From Augochlora pura (Eukaryota; Arthropoda; Insecta; Hymenoptera; Halictidae), in NCBI RefSeq assembly GCF_028453695.1, contig NC_135778.1, positions 27,641,214-27,705,213 on the forward strand: a DNA stretch of 64,000 nt, in the 5' to 3' direction. Under the pieces are notes generated by a model that was given only the letters and a program-made list of their open reading frames with translations, had not been told where the DNA came from and searched no databases. Each line of letters starts with the position of its first letter. Within the stretch, counting starts at the first letter, position 1. Below are positions 23,511 to 36,607 of the stretch, piece by piece. The position numbers and the translations under genes were made by a program.

Positions 23511-24515
23511 ATGCACTCCTAAACTCGCATCGATCATCGCGTCAGTGCATCATCGTCGCACTACATTTCACCACTTTCTTCCTACCGATCTCTATCTTTC
23601 GTCAGCTACCGCGTTACCCAATCCAACAACAGGTCCGACGAGCCCAGCTCCTCCATCGACCACTAAACTCGGAAAATGATTAGAACACGCCCGGCCGTGT
23701 ACATATCGCGTCCAAGGTCCCGGGTAGCCGCTAACACGTTGAAAAAACGCGTATCCGGCGCGTCGTTTATCATGTTTGCACAATTGTCGCGGTACGTGGA
23801 AAACAGCTGTTTCATCCCGGCCGCGTGTCATCATCGGCACTTCTTTGTGCGCGCGGAAAGCATTGGTAGGGGATAGAAAGGAACGGAGGGTATCTCTGTC
23901 GGTGGGGGGACAGAGCGGCGGCAACAATAGAGAGCCGCGGCGCGTCTTCGTGTGCGCGGCTCTTTGCAGCGTCGTCTATATTCCACGGCGGAAAAACGTT
24001 TCCGAATTGCGGACGCCCGGGGCGGTGTCACTTTCAAATTATCCAACGAACTGTCACACGCACGCCGCCCGGAGACTACTCCGCGACATTTCGTTCGCGA
24101 AGGAATCGCGCGCGAACGTTTCGACGTCGGTTCCACGCGATTAGAGTCGACGCTCCGGATAAATTCGAGGCGGAACCGATGAAATTTCGATATGGTGTCG
24201 GGGCCGAGGGGCCATGGGGCAGACTGTAGGACTCGGGGGGCGATTCTATCGACGCTGATTTAAGGGGCCGACGGTTTCGCGTGGCTCGAGAAGAGCCGGC
24301 CGGATTATTGGGCGCGGATCAAACGTCTAAATCAACGAGATAAAAGTCTCTGGCTCGAAGTTTACGGGCAGAAGTTGTTCGTTGATTGTATGACAGCGGT
24401 TTTGCGGCGATAAGATCTTGCATTTAATAGAAATGCTTGGGACTGGGCTCAACTTTTTCAGATGAAGTCGATGTTTTTTGCGAGTAAATAGAACGTTGTA
24501 TGCCCTTCAAAAATA
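23511..24515. other. No gene seen; CpG-rich island
   Basis: 23,680-24,310 is very GC- and CpG-rich with frames open on both strands and no domain. It may be a promoter-type island, but no start site can be fixed. Confidence 0.4.
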
Positions 24516-24519
24516 AGTA

Positions 24520-25190
24520 ATTGGACATTGATTTGCTCGGAGATAATTAAACACTGATTTATTTCGAAATAACTGAATATCTAAAATAAAATAGCTAAAT
24601 ATTCACTTATATAAAAATATCTGTACGCTGACTTCTTTGAAATTCATTAAATACTGACTTCTTTAAAACTAATTGAATATTTGCTGCTTGAAATTCGATA
24701 GGTGATCGTTTATCCCCTTGCACTATAACAACGAGTCAGACTCGTGACACAGGTTCCACGCAAGCTCTGCTAAGTTAATAAATTATTAATTCCTTCCGTA
24801 TCGAAATTAAATTGAATTCTTTTGTTATCAAAGCTTAGAAACAGCAGTGATTAAAAACAATACAGAAAACAAAAATTATCTGGTGCTATTAAGAAAAATA
24901 TTGAGAACAAAAATAACTGAAAAATAACTGAATAATGACCCATTTAAAAAGAATTGAACATTGGCTTCTCTCAAATTAATTAAATACTCGTTTCATTAAA
25001 AGTAATTGAATACATCTTCAAAAATAATTGAATATTTCTTCAAACATGATTAAATACTTCTTCAAAGTAATTTTATACTTCTTTAAAAATAATTTAAGAC
25101 TTCTCTTAAAATAATTAACCACCGATTTCTTCCCAATTAATTAAATCCCGACTTCAAAAGTAATACCACATCTCCCACTTTAAATCAATA
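24520..25190. repeat. AT-rich minisatellite interrupted by a MITE
   Basis: Units resembling ttaaaaataattgaatactg, about 28 bp, occur on both sides of 24,710-24,910. Confidence 0.75.
24710..24910 (-). mobile_element. piggyBac-type MITE, family B, truncated
   Basis: The sequence from 24,714 (ccccttgcactataacaa) matches, in inverse orientation, the right end of the copy at 49,697-49,951, including the 15-bp palindrome ACGAGTCAGACTCGT at 24731-24745, 17 bp from the terminus. The TTAA is decayed to TTAT (24710-24713). Similarity fades near 24,910 (aacaaaaattatctggt) before the other end is reached. Confidence 0.75.
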
Positions 25191-26864
25191 TATTAGAAAA
25201 AATATGTTACACGACTTACATTTCTAACAGTTCCTAAATCGAAACTTCGACAACGCGAGAAATTACCTCCGAACGTAATACAACAATTCCACCGATACTT
25301 CATTATCGCCGTACGACCGTCAAGTGTTAAGTAAACAATCGTGAAAGATCCCCGATCGAAGCGGGCGCAATTCAGCGATTATTACCGTGTGAAAGTGGTC
25401 GTAGATCGGTCGTCCCGTCGAATCCAAAAATATTTCCCGCAGTCTGCGTGCTATAGTGGCCTTGCGACAGCGTCGATCGATACCGAGGAAGCCTAATGCC
25501 CACGGAGCTGATGATTCCTCATAATCGTTGAACACGTACCCCCGGCAAAATAAGGCTCGCGTTGTCCCCGACGTCGAATCGATTCTCCGTCAACGTTTAC
25601 GACAATCGACCGAACGGACGGCTTTATCGCGTTATACCGGGGCTCCATAGGAGCCTGTTACTCTTCCCACGGGGCGAAAGTAGATACGGTGTGATCGTCG
25701 GTACTCCAAAAAAGGAAAGATCGTTCGCAGGGTCGAGAAACTAGGATCAGCTAGGAGAGCCCTTCCTTCCGCCGCTTGCATCGTCGCGCGTTACCTTTCC
25801 ACAGTTTATAGAACTCCGACGCGGTCGCCGGTGCTAGCTCGCTGTCAACCGGAGCACTTTGGCAGTTTGGCAGAGAAGCTGCCTAAGCCCGAATCGTAGT
25901 ACCAGCCACTTAAGATCAATCTCCGCGGAGAGAGGAAGCTCTGTCGAGCGTAATCGCAGAAGCGGGGATGATTGATTCATGATCTTAATAGAGTTCACTG
26001 GCTCCTTCGGAGACACTGCCGGGCAACGTTCACCTCGGGGTTCGCCGAACCGCGGTTCCGAAAACTGGCCGAAGCTCGATCGAGCAGATATCGTGATAAA
26101 TATAAAACTCGATCACAGCGAGATAATGGAACGTGTTTTGCAAAGAACAATGCTGGAAATTGAAGCATTCTATCAAACTGGAGCAACGTGGTGAAGGCAC
26201 GTAGGATTTATGAACGTTTACGATAAACGTTCTACACAGTGCACTTTGTCCACATTCGCTTTAAACGAGAAGAATGAACTTATTTTTGAACATAGAGCAG
26301 CGGCGTGCGTTCGTCGGAAACCTTGACTGTCGATAATTCCGGCGATCGAGAGGTCCGATTAAGGTCTCAGACGCTTCGAGATTCTCTTATCTGCGATATC
26401 CCATCGGCATTATCGTGTCGAATCGTTATCGATTCGTTTCGCAAGCCGCTTGTCCCATTATTTTCCTCGAAATCGCGCCGTTCAGAATTCAAGTGGCCCA
26501 CTTGGCCGATTCACCTGGAGACTTCCACCGTTCTCGGAATGATTTCAGTTTTCGTCGTGACGTAGATGGCAAGGTTTCATTCTAATGAAGCTTCTCGGCG
26601 CAAGGATGATGGAAAGTGGCTTTGGATCATCGGCCAAATTTGTTGCGAACTGTCTACAATGTTGATGCTGGCAGCCAAGATCAACGATTGACAATGTAGC
26701 GGATTTAGGTGGTGCTGTGTCATAGGTAGATAGGTGGATCATCTTGCAACCGGCGGGATTGCAGTCTGGCTAGAGAAGGAGATTGCGTTCTGAATCGTTG
26801 ATAGGTAGGATTAGGAGGACAAGGTGGTCGTCTTGATGCCGTAGTCATGTTCACGTCTCAGACA
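25191..26864. other. No gene seen; long CpG-rich block
   Basis: Unique-looking sequence with frequent cgatcg and tcgcg words and only short frames in conflicting phases. This is one of the longest non-repetitive blocks in the window and would be a good place to look for conserved non-coding elements. Confidence 0.4.
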
Positions 26865-27435
26865 TTTTGATATCTTAGTGATTTTATCGTGGCAATCATT
26901 TTGGTGTCTCAGTCTGTGTGACGTCTTTGTTAGCTTGATATCGTAGTTACTGTGATGTCTCTGTCATCTTGGCATCTCAGTCAGCGTGACGTCTTAGTTA
27001 TTGTAATATTTTAGTCATCGCCACCTCTCAGTAATATTCATGCCTCGGTTGTATTGATGTTTCAGTTATCATCATATCTCAGTTATCTTGATATTTCAGT
27101 CACTGTGACGTATCAGACATTATGATGTCTTAAACTGTGACGTATCAGCCATTATGATGTCTTTGTCACTGTGACGTCTCAGTCATCACCACGTCTAAGT
27201 CATCTTGATATTTCAGTCACCGTGAAGTCTCAGTTGTATTGACGTTTCAGCCCTCGTCAGGTCTCAGACAACTTGATATCTCAATTATCATGACATCTTA
27301 ATCATCTTGATATCTCAGTCATCTTGATATCTTAATCATCTTGATATCTCAATCATAGTAAAGTCTTAAATCTCGAATTGACGTCTCAATTATCTCGATA
27401 TCTCAGTCATCTCGACATCTCAGTTTCTGGACACT
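26865..27435. repeat. Degenerate minisatellite (tctcagtcatcttgatat)
   Basis: About 30 units of about 18 bp alternate gtgacgtctcagtcat and cttgatatctcagtcat forms. The array is clear at 27,270-27,360 and decayed elsewhere. Confidence 0.9.
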
Positions 27436-27499
27436 TGAATCACCTATACATCTCTTCGAAAAAACAGTATCAGTATAGGGCTCGAAGACCTGATCCCTA

Positions 27500-29410
27500 A
27501 TCTAAGGACTACTTTAAAGAAGACACTTTCATTCTCAATCCTTGATCGAGAAGATCCATGTACACAGATTGCTTTGAACACATGATTACTATGAAGAGTC
27601 CTAAAACATGAGATCACCAAACATGAAATCGTCAAACATGAAACTATCGAGAAGACTCCATCAAAGAAGAATCACCTCTTATTCTTTATCCTCGCAGAAC
27701 AGGGTCTCCAATAACATGATTTTGAGTGGAACATTGCCAAGACGAACAGTCACCAAGACAGTAGACCATTTTCTGATAGAACATGGAAACGCGACGCAAG
27801 CAGATAAAATGCTTCAAAGAGTTAGCTGTCACTCTTAATTTTTGATCAACAAGGTCCAAGTACGTTGACTTTGTTTTTAACATAAATTGACTGGGACAAA
27901 GGCCCCTTAAGGCGGTAAACTAACTAACCGTTCCAAGACCAAGGAAACATGGTACTGGAAAGTTGAATCTTTCGAGCTGTCATTCTTAATCCTTGAAGAA
28001 CGAGGTTCTGGGCTAACGTTATTGTGAATGGAACATTGCCAAGACGTACAGTCCTTAGGACGGTAGAATATAGGTCCTACTCGGTCATCGGAACAGAAGA
28101 CTGGGAAATTGAATGCTTAAGAGAAGCAGTGGCTTGACATTTTCTATGCTTAAAGAATGGGGTGTATATTAACCCTTTGCACTCGATGCTGTTCTAACTG
28201 TAAATCTGTAACAATTTTTCTGGTTTATAGTATTTCCATTTTATGTAAATTTTACTGTAAATTTGTAACAATTTTTCTGGCTTATAGTATTTACATTTTA
28301 TGTGAATTTTATTGTAAATCTATAACAATTTTTCTGGCTTATAGTATCTCCATTTTATGCAGCAATGTATTGCATATGAAATTAGTCTTTATGACTCGTA
28401 ATAACAGTTTCACTTTGAACTATTCTTTAAATATAAACTTTGTTAGTGTACACATGATTTTTGGAACGTGATAGAACAATTTTAGTGGTGCCTCAGAGTA
28501 GCCATTTGCGTGCAAAGGGTTAATATAACTTAAAGAGAGCATTGTCGAGATGAAGAGCAGAGAGTGCTTAAAACAGCAAAGTAGAACTTCTTAGGTTACG
28601 AATATATGGTATTAGGAGATTGAATACTTTAAAGAGGAAACTGTCAGAAGAAGATCTAAAGATCTAAAGAAGAAGATCTAGAGTGACAAGATTTCAAAGA
28701 TTATTAAGAAGGGTTCTTAAAGCAGCAAACTATCTCCTAACTAAAACGTGAAGCTCGACTTCCTTGAGGTAGCAATTATCGTTCGTAATCTGTGAAAAAA
28801 GCTGTCAGTTTTAATCCTTGTTGGACAAGGTCTACATTAAATCATTAGAGAAAGAGATATAGAGAGAGTTTCGCCAGGACGAAGTGTCCTTAAAACAGAA
28901 GACTTGCATTATTAAAATTAGAAGCTTTAATTCTTTAATGCAGCAACTGTCTTAATCCTTGAAAAAGCAGCAGTCAGCCTAATCCTTGAAGGACAAGGTC
29001 TACACTAAACGACTTCGAAGAGAGTATTCCCAAGATGAGGATTCCCTGAAGCAGCAAACTAGGTTCCCAGCACCAGTAAAACATGATGCTAGAAGATAAA
29101 AACCTTCACAGAGGAAGAAGAACACGAAGGTACCAGAGACCGACTTTTGCGAGTAAGAAAGAACGATCACTCTCAACCCTCTAAAAACAGTATCTACCTA
29201 GCATCGTTTAGAATAGAGCACCGCCGAGACGTCCTTAAAACGTCAAACCGCGAAAGCCGTGGAACCCAGGAGACGGAATCCCATAAGCCGGAAGCAGTCG
29301 TTCGTAATCCACGAAAAAACAGGTTGCCGTTTCCAAGGCGAAAAGAACAATTGTCGTGTCGGCGTCATTACGAGGTGAACAGAGCCCGGTACAAGAACCG
29401 CTAAAGACAG
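27500..29410. repeat. Long-unit tandem repeat S (about 155-190 bp), very decayed
   Basis: The landmark gaacattgccaagacgaaca recurs at about 27,730, 28,030, 28,537, 28,868, 29,024 and 29,214, followed each time by a ccttaaaacagcaaacta-like block. A second landmark, ttaatccttgaaggacaagg, precedes it in most units. Removing the 354-bp MITE at 28,169 brings its neighbours into register. Open frames across the array are not genes. Confidence 0.72.
28169..28523. mobile_element. piggyBac-type MITE, family D
   Basis: TTAA sites at 28169-28172 and 28520-28523 bracket 347 bp with inverted ends: CCCTTTGCACTCGATGC on the left, and GCGTGCAAAGGG on the right. Internally, a unit of about 60 bp containing caatttttctggcttatagt is present three times (about 28,198-28,365). 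A 104-codon frame across these repeats is an artefact. TTAA duplication with CCCT ends is the piggyBac signature; no transposase is encoded. Confidence 0.85.
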
Positions 29411-30309
29411 CGAACTAGCTGCCGGCAGCGGGAAAATCACAACGCAGCACGGAATCGAGTGAGTCACTGGCACAGAACAAACTCCACTGTGAATGTTTGG
29501 TGATTAGCGCGGTGCATGAGGGCGCGGACGCGGCGGCGACGACGACGATGCAAGTGGCAGCTCCGAAGCGACTCCCGCAGGTAACGGCACAGGCACCGAG
29601 AGTCTCTCACCTCCAGAATCCGGAATCCGGCGGGTCCTGTCAGCGGTGACAGGCTGGGGTGCACGGGCTCGCGTCTACGTCAGGAGTTCTTGCCTGCGCA
29701 CCAGTGAAGGGGACACCAGGGCTGTGGCATCCTCGCGCCCGGCGATCGAGGCAGCGGGACGCGATCGGCGATCTACGCGTCACGGGCAAACGATCGCGAT
29801 CCGCTCGAGGTCGCGCGTACTGTCGGACTGAGAGCGGCGTCGAGCTGCCCTCCTGCGAACCCAGACCGTTGCGTCGCGAGCATGCTCTCTCTGTCTCTCG
29901 TGTTCCCGCTCCGCTCGGCTTCAGCGCGCTAGAGCCGTCCCGAGCCGAGTCGCACACGCCGTGTCCAACCTGGCCGAGCCGAGAACGCGGACTATCCTCG
30001 TCCCGACGACCCCTCCCCTCCTCCTCCTCCTTCCTCCTCCCTCCGCCTCTTATTTTTTTCCTTTCTTTGTCTCCGGGGGGGATGCACTCGCGGAGGCGGA
30101 ATACATTTACGAGCACGCGGCAACTGCCGAGTTTCGCTGACTGCGGGAACGGAGGCCGTGCTTGACAATGGACTGGCGACGCCCGGTGTGCTCGAACCCG
30201 ACCCTGCCGTGGGCGGACCGGCCGTGCTAACTCGATCAAGAGTCGTTTCCGGTGCCTCGAGGGCGCTCGCCTATCCGTGATTATTTCGGGAATCGCGAAA
30301 CCCGCGTTC
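29411..30309. promoter_or_regulatory. CpG-rich island, possible promoter
   Basis: 29,490-30,250 is the most GC-rich part of the window, with a CT-rich stretch (30,000-30,070, tcctcctcctcc-type). A short ATG frame of 21 codons starts at 30,168. Longer frames (e.g. 199 codons on the minus strand) are arginine- and proline-rich and overlap open frames on the plus strand, as expected from composition. A promoter or 5' untranslated exon is possible but unproven. Confidence 0.25.
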
Positions 30310-31030
30310 TAGGCTTCGATGGAAGTTATTGGACCTTGGTGGTGCTCGTTGGATATCAGTGGGCGTTGTGATCTCGCTGGATATCACTGGGCTTGGGTGG
30401 ATGTTGTAGGATCTTATTGGATGTCGCTGGGCGTCACTGGACCCCGTTATTCATCACTGGACCTCGTTGCTCATTATTGGAACTTATTGGTCTTTATTGA
30501 ACCTCGTTGGACTGTCCTGAACTTAATTAGTTTTCAGTGAACTTCATTGGTTCTTTTTCGATTTTACTGGTTTCCACTGAACTGATTGGTCCTTTTCGGA
30601 CTTCATTAGTCCAAACTAAACGCCGGTTGATATCATTAAACGTCGCTGTACTTCATTTTATCTCGTAAATCTTCGCTGGAGCTCGATGAACGTTACTGGA
30701 CTTCACTGGACCTCTTTTAACATCCCCGGACTTCGTTGGACCTCGTTGCACTTCACTGGACTTCCACAAGATCTAACAACTTCATTGATGATTTTTAGAC
30801 CCCACTGACGATTCTTAGACTTCATTGTTTCCGATTCGAACCTTGTTAGACCTCCTCGAACCCTGATGGATCTCGTTGGATCCGATTGTCCCTAACTCAG
30901 GAAAACAATCCACATTGGCTCTTACTCGACCTTATCTACCCTCAGTAGGCCAGATTGGACCCCGCTGGACTTTCTTGGACCTCATTTAATCTACATTGGA
31001 CCTTACTGTACCTCACAGGTCACACTCCAC
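30310..31030. repeat. Minisatellite, ctggacttcattgg family, array 1
   Basis: Decayed units of about 11-14 bp such as cactggacctcgttggactt occur here. The same family forms arrays at 34,856 and 36,715. Confidence 0.85.
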
Positions 31031-32889
31031 CTTAACAATTCCATTAACTCAAGAACCGAAATGCTAGAGGCAATCTTGTCGAGCACGTTCATTTCGCTGC
31101 CCCATAACCGCCATAATCTTTACAATCCCGTCTTATAAAAATTCCTGGACGTGGTTCAAGGGCACGCTAACAACTGCGGAAAGTTTCATAACGATACCTG
31201 AATCGGCCACTCCAAGCAAATATCCCCGATGCAGAGCCCCGTAGGAACGGTACTAAATTACCGACCGAGACCATTCTCTACTCCGACGAAGGGAAAAATA
31301 AACCCAGCCACGTACCACCGACATAATTGGCTTCCTAAATACACTACAAGGAAACGAGCAACGTCTAATTTGCAAGCGAAGTTTCCCGAGCAAACATCCA
31401 TCCCTCGAGCAGCCGAATGCCGAATAAAATGTTCGGATCACGCGCGCAACCATTGGTCCGCGCGTGCTGCGAGCAAGCTCGCAAGATCCGACTGTTTGCT
31501 CGACGATGCCGAACGGCAACTGCACGCGGTCTGAGAGAACCCGCGGAGATGGTTCTCTCGCGGCAATTTGCGAGGAACAAGGGTACACACAGACCGAGTT
31601 CCGCGAGCAACGGGGACTGGAATATTGAAGAAATCGTCGGGGACGGAGGACGTAATTGAAAAGAAACGTCGCGCGGCCGCTCGCCCGTTTAAATAACTGA
31701 TGCGGAACGAGACACGCGGGAGCGGGGAGCTCGTGTGGCGGAAAGGGAGAAGACGCCAGGAAATTACTATCCGGCCCGCCTGCTCTCTCGTGCCTTTTAT
31801 GAAAATGGCCGCGTGCAACGATAACCGTTTCGCAACACGCGGGAGAAACAAACCATCAAGGAAATATTGCGAGCTCCGCAAATATTTGCTCTCGGGTCGA
31901 ATCGATTTACGCGCGTCTAGAGAGACACGATTTTGGATGCCAGCCATCGGCCCCTTCCGCGCCGATCCGCAACCATGCCACGGTCACGTGGCCTCGCTGG
32001 AACACGCGTGGTTATCTGACATAACCAAGCCGCACAAGCCGGTTCCGGAGAGTGCACGTGTTAAATATAGTCGCGGCCGGCCACCGTGACTTCCAGCCTC
32101 GACGTCGCGCACAGTTCTTAGAGCGCTCGTCGGCCTCTTCTATTGATATGTTTGCGCAAACATGCGCGCACGAAATAACCAAAATTGCGGTCGATTTATT
32201 GCGCACTTCTCCACTCGAATCAATAAACGCACGAACAAATAAACGTAGTCCTGTCGGATGGATTTTTATACTCTGACTGTTGCGGATCGACACGGTGAGA
32301 TTCAGAGGATATTATGAACGTGGTCGACGTTTATTGTGAACGAAATTTACAGGCTGTTTAAGTGTCATTTTGTCTATAATCGTACCTATAATAATTTTAT
32401 TATATCCCGTTAGTTTCGTTATATTTATATCGACGAGAACGTGGATTCTAACAGACTCATGCCACGCGAGAATGTCTAAATATAATAATAATTTTTACTT
32501 TACGGTTAGAAGAAATTTATGTATGTTTTATACGTATAAATCTTGCGAGGATCGTCGTCAAAATCGAATTTGGCACGGGAAATATCTGCGATCGGGCTCG
32601 ATTTAGACCAACCGAGCGAAATAAAATCTTCTTACACCGTTTCTGCTTCAATCGGCTGGAATCGTGGGCGATTGAAAGTGCATTGAGTAACGTCGGCGAA
32701 ATTAGCGCCGACTGATTTTCCGCTGGTATTCCTTTGCGAGATTTCAATCGACGGAAACGATGCGAAAACGTCAAAGGCGCGGCTAGAATTATAACGAAAT
32801 CAATACATTTCTGATTTACAATGCCAGCTGGCGTTCGTGCAGAGTCCCCGTCGCGACTCGCGCAATTTCAACCATGTTCATACAGGTGC
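31031..32889. other. No gene seen
   Basis: 31,200-32,250 is CpG-rich with frames open on both strands and no domain. 32,300-32,880 is AT-richer. Nothing can be assigned. Confidence 0.4.
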
Positions 32890-33335
32890 AAACATATTTT
32901 TATAGAAGCCTAAGAGTATTTTCATGCGCGTTCAAACATTTTCAAGCGCGTTGAAACGTTTTTGTGTGCGTTTAAATGTCTTTATACGCGTTGAAAATTT
33001 TTCATATCCGTTCAAACATTTTCAAACACATCGAGACGTTTGTAAACGCGTGTTTAAACATGTTTACATGCGTAAATTGTTTTCGTACACGTTGGAACTT
33101 TTTCATATCCGTTCAAACATTTTCAAACGCATTAAAACATTTTCAAACGCATTAAAACATTTTCAAACACGTCCAAACATTTTCAAACGCGTTCAAACAT
33201 TTTCAAACGCATTAAAACATTTTCAAATGCATTAAAACATTTTTGATCGCATTCAAACGTGTTGAAACGCTTTCAAATGAGTCTAAACATTTTCCAACAC
33301 GTTCAAAAATTTTCGAACGCGTCGAAACGCGCGCT
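32890..33335. repeat. Minisatellite (cgttcaaacattttcaaa)
   Basis: About 22 units of 18-20 bp occur; 33,110-33,240 are nearly identical acattttcaaacgcattaaa units. The period being close to a multiple of three makes frames of over 100 codons rich in KHFQT; these are not genes. Confidence 0.92.
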
Positions 33336-34855
33336 AGCAGCGATTCTCGCGACGTAAATGAAATCTCGAACTTTCCGCGCACCTGTGCGTTCGCGGAGGT
33401 AACAATAGAGGCCACGGTTAACTGGGAACACGAATTGTCCGACGAGATCTAGCGAGCTGCAGACAACGGGTCACGTCTGCCACCGAAAATTGCGACATCG
33501 TTGTGATCGTTACGCCAGGTCGAGAAAGTCGGTCGTTCCTGCGACGAGCCAGTGTCGGCGTCTTCGCCAGCCTTTCGGGATAAATGTAACGGATGAGAGC
33601 TGTGTTCAAGGCTGAGTAAGTCCTTTCAGAGGCCGGCTATCTCCCTTGCAATGCCAAGGGGGCAAGCGCCTGTACTATATTAAGCGAAAAGGGGACGGAA
33701 CTGAGCATGACCGTCGCAGCGACTTCCTCGACGGGGAACGGTCAAGCTGCGGCGCAGGACGGTCCAACCGACCGATCTGGCTGGCCTAAAACCAATTAGG
33801 ATACTTCACGGACGAGACATTCTTTCGAAGGAACAATGCCGCGATTTTTATTCCTTTTAATGCTTCTTTTGTTTCGACCAACAGACGAAAATTCAATTTT
33901 GTCTCTTATATTATGATTTATTACCGGGTTAGCTGGGTCTGTTGAATATTGTGTTAGTAATTTTTATTTGAATCTATGTATATTTTATATATGAATTGTG
34001 ATATATGATATCATAATTGATAAGTATTAGTATACTATATAATGTATGTATATATTAATAATTAATATTTATTATATTACATTGATATTAATAGTATATT
34101 GACATTATAATAATATTATAATTCTAATATTATTAGTACCATGAGGAATAAATACAATATACGTAGATACAAATGTAAAATTATTAACGTAATATACAAA
34201 ACACTAAATCAAACTAATTAAAAATGAATTTAACACAATATTATATCAATACACTATTAATAAAAATATAATATAATACAATATTAATTATTAATATATA
34301 CATATATTATATTGTGTATTAAGGCCTATCAATTTGTAGGCAACTGGAATTTCGGACAGCCAAATAGGCCGACGGAGACGACACGCGGCTTTGTCCGTCC
34401 CCAGAACCGGAACGCCGGGCAGCCGGCGGCGTCGTATCGTTACGGACACCGAGCGCAATTGGATTGATCATTAAAGAATACCGTCACGTCCGAACGCTCC
34501 GGGGAATCCGGCGAATTCTTGCCAGGAAGCTGAACCGGATCGCCGGCTACTTCAGTGTCTGCACTCGGTGCCGAGCTATTGACCAACACGGTGCTCCTCC
34601 GGGGGGCGAATGGGGCCGGCGACGGGGGAGGGGGGTCAGCACGAACCATGATTGCGTTTGCTTAGGGATCAATCGAAATGGCCTGCTTGGAAAGAGCAAA
34701 CGGAGTAGCGTATCGGGTTTCGTAGAATCTGTGTCAAGTTGACATATGACTCTATTCGCGTTGGTAAACATTCGTCCTCGTTTCTCTTTTTTCGAGGGAG
34801 CTGATGCTTTGTCTGCCGGCCGCGTGGGTTCGATTCTCAGGACCTTAGTCGACGG
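33336..34855. other. No gene seen; CpG-rich, AT-rich, CpG-rich
   Basis: 33,340-33,840 is CpG-rich. 33,900-34,330 is almost pure AT with tatattaata words. 34,340-34,850 is GC-rich with frames open in opposing directions and no domain. Confidence 0.4.
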
Positions 34856-35600
34856 TTTTAGACGTCATTGGGATTTAGAAGACGTCACTGGAGTCTGTCT
34901 GGCGTCATTGGACTCTATACGGCGTCATTGGACTCCATCTGAAGGCATTGGACATCAATGGGTGACATTGAACTGCATTCGGCTTCACTGACATGCATTC
35001 GTTCTCACGCGACCATAGTGTACTTTATTGATTCTTATTCAACTTCAATAACCCCTATTCGATCTTGGCGGCCTTCTAAAGATGTTATTGATCTCTTTGG
35101 ATGAAGGTAGACTACGTTCGATTGGATTTTATTGTACTTGACCTCGATGAACATCAGTCGAGCTAAGTGAACTTCATTGGATCATAATGAATATCATTTG
35201 TCATTATCGAACTTCGTTGGACTTGATTGGAGCTTGATAGACCTTTATGGACCTTATCGAACTCTATTGAACTTCTGACTGGACCATGTTGAAGTCTATT
35301 GGGCTTCATGAGAACTCAATGAACCTCAGTATAGCTCAATAAACTTTAGTAATTCTTAATGAACTTCAGTAACCAGAAATGAACTTCACCAAATATTAAT
35401 GAACTTCACTAGAACTTAACGAAGTTCATTAGACCGTAGCAAACTTCATTCGACATTAATGAATTTTAATGGACCTCAATAAACTTCTGTAGAGCTTAGT
35501 AAATTACAGTAGACCTTAGTAACTTTCAGGTGACCTCAGTAAATTTCAGGAGACCCTAGTGAACTTCAATAGATCGCAGAAAACTCCGGCATAACGTCAA
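34856..35600. repeat. Minisatellite, ctggacttcattgg family, array 2
   Basis: Clear gtcattggactctatacg units at 34,880-34,980 grade into tcaatgaacttcagtaa variants by 35,550. It shares its core with the arrays at 30,310 and 36,715. Confidence 0.85.
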
Positions 35601-36607
35601 TCGTCCTTATCGAACATCACTCGTCTCCTATTGTAATTCATTTCATCCTCGTGGATTTCGTCCGACGTTACTCGACCCCAACAGACTACATCGGTCTGCA
35701 ATCGACTTTCCGCAGGACCTGAATATACCTGTATGAATATAAATCGACCCCAATGGACCATCGTAGACATGATCGAAACCGGTCGGGAGAATCTCGCGGC
35801 AGCGCCTCGTAAAACGGGAAAACGTCGAAGCGTAATATAATGATCGGAATTACGTGGAAGTCTCTGAGCTTTACAGTGGATTGACGGGGAGGCCTTTGGC
35901 ATTCTGGTTTCGAAAAGGGCTGTCAGTACTTGCTGTGCGTCAAGCTCGGCATGGATTTAATGTATTTAGCGAGAAATTCGAGTTGCCGGTGGCAGAGAGC
36001 GAACGATGACAGCCGAAGGAAATAAAGGAGCTGGCTTTCAACGACATTAAAAGTTTATCCCTTCGCTGGTACCGGCTGCAGCCGGCTGCATCGTCGAGTT
36101 TTAATTACGAATATGCTTCAACCGGCGACTTTTTGCCGCCTTCCCGGAACGAGAAGCAAAGTCGCCGGACTGAACGGAAAAGAGGACGGAACGCGCCGGC
36201 TTTCCTCGATACTCGTAGGAGGCATGGGGGAAACAGAGGTTTCGCATTTGATTCGCCAGCGATCAGCATTTGCCGAAAAATAAAACTGAAAGACTGGAGA
36301 TTGTGCATGAGAGCGGTTGTATCCATTACGCGGCACTCGAACATGCCCGGTTAATGGAAACGTTTGCCAGCTAAAAGCTGAACGCAAAATACGATAACGC
36401 CCGGCGACGCAGAAACGCCGTATCAAAAACCCACTACAAGCGGGAAGATCAACAAATGGAATAACATGTTTAATTGACAGGGGCAGCACGGCGATGCGAA
36501 CGTCCGAATGCCAGCCCCGGCTCTCTTCGGTTCAAAATAAATGAGTATTAATAAAAAATGCCCCCGTATTCCTGCGTCGACCGTGTGCAGCGTGTTGATA
36601 CGAAATT
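35601..36607. other. No gene seen; CpG-rich
   Basis: GC-rich unique sequence. Short frames in several phases are open near 36,105-36,489 without any domain. Confidence 0.4.

Noticed and set aside
28157..28471. 104-codon frame with repeated TIFLAYSI
   Set aside because: It lies across the three internal repeats of a MITE.
29640..30239. 199-codon frame on the minus strand
   Set aside because: It is arginine- and proline-rich with no domain; a 168-codon plus-strand frame covers much of the same bases. Such doubly open frames are expected in GC-rich DNA.
32924..33235. 103-codon frame rich in KHFQT
   Set aside because: It is the translation of an 18-20 bp minisatellite.
34826..34841. tRNA-like gtgggttcgattctcagg word
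   Set aside because: It resembles a T-loop box, but no A box or cloverleaf fits upstream.
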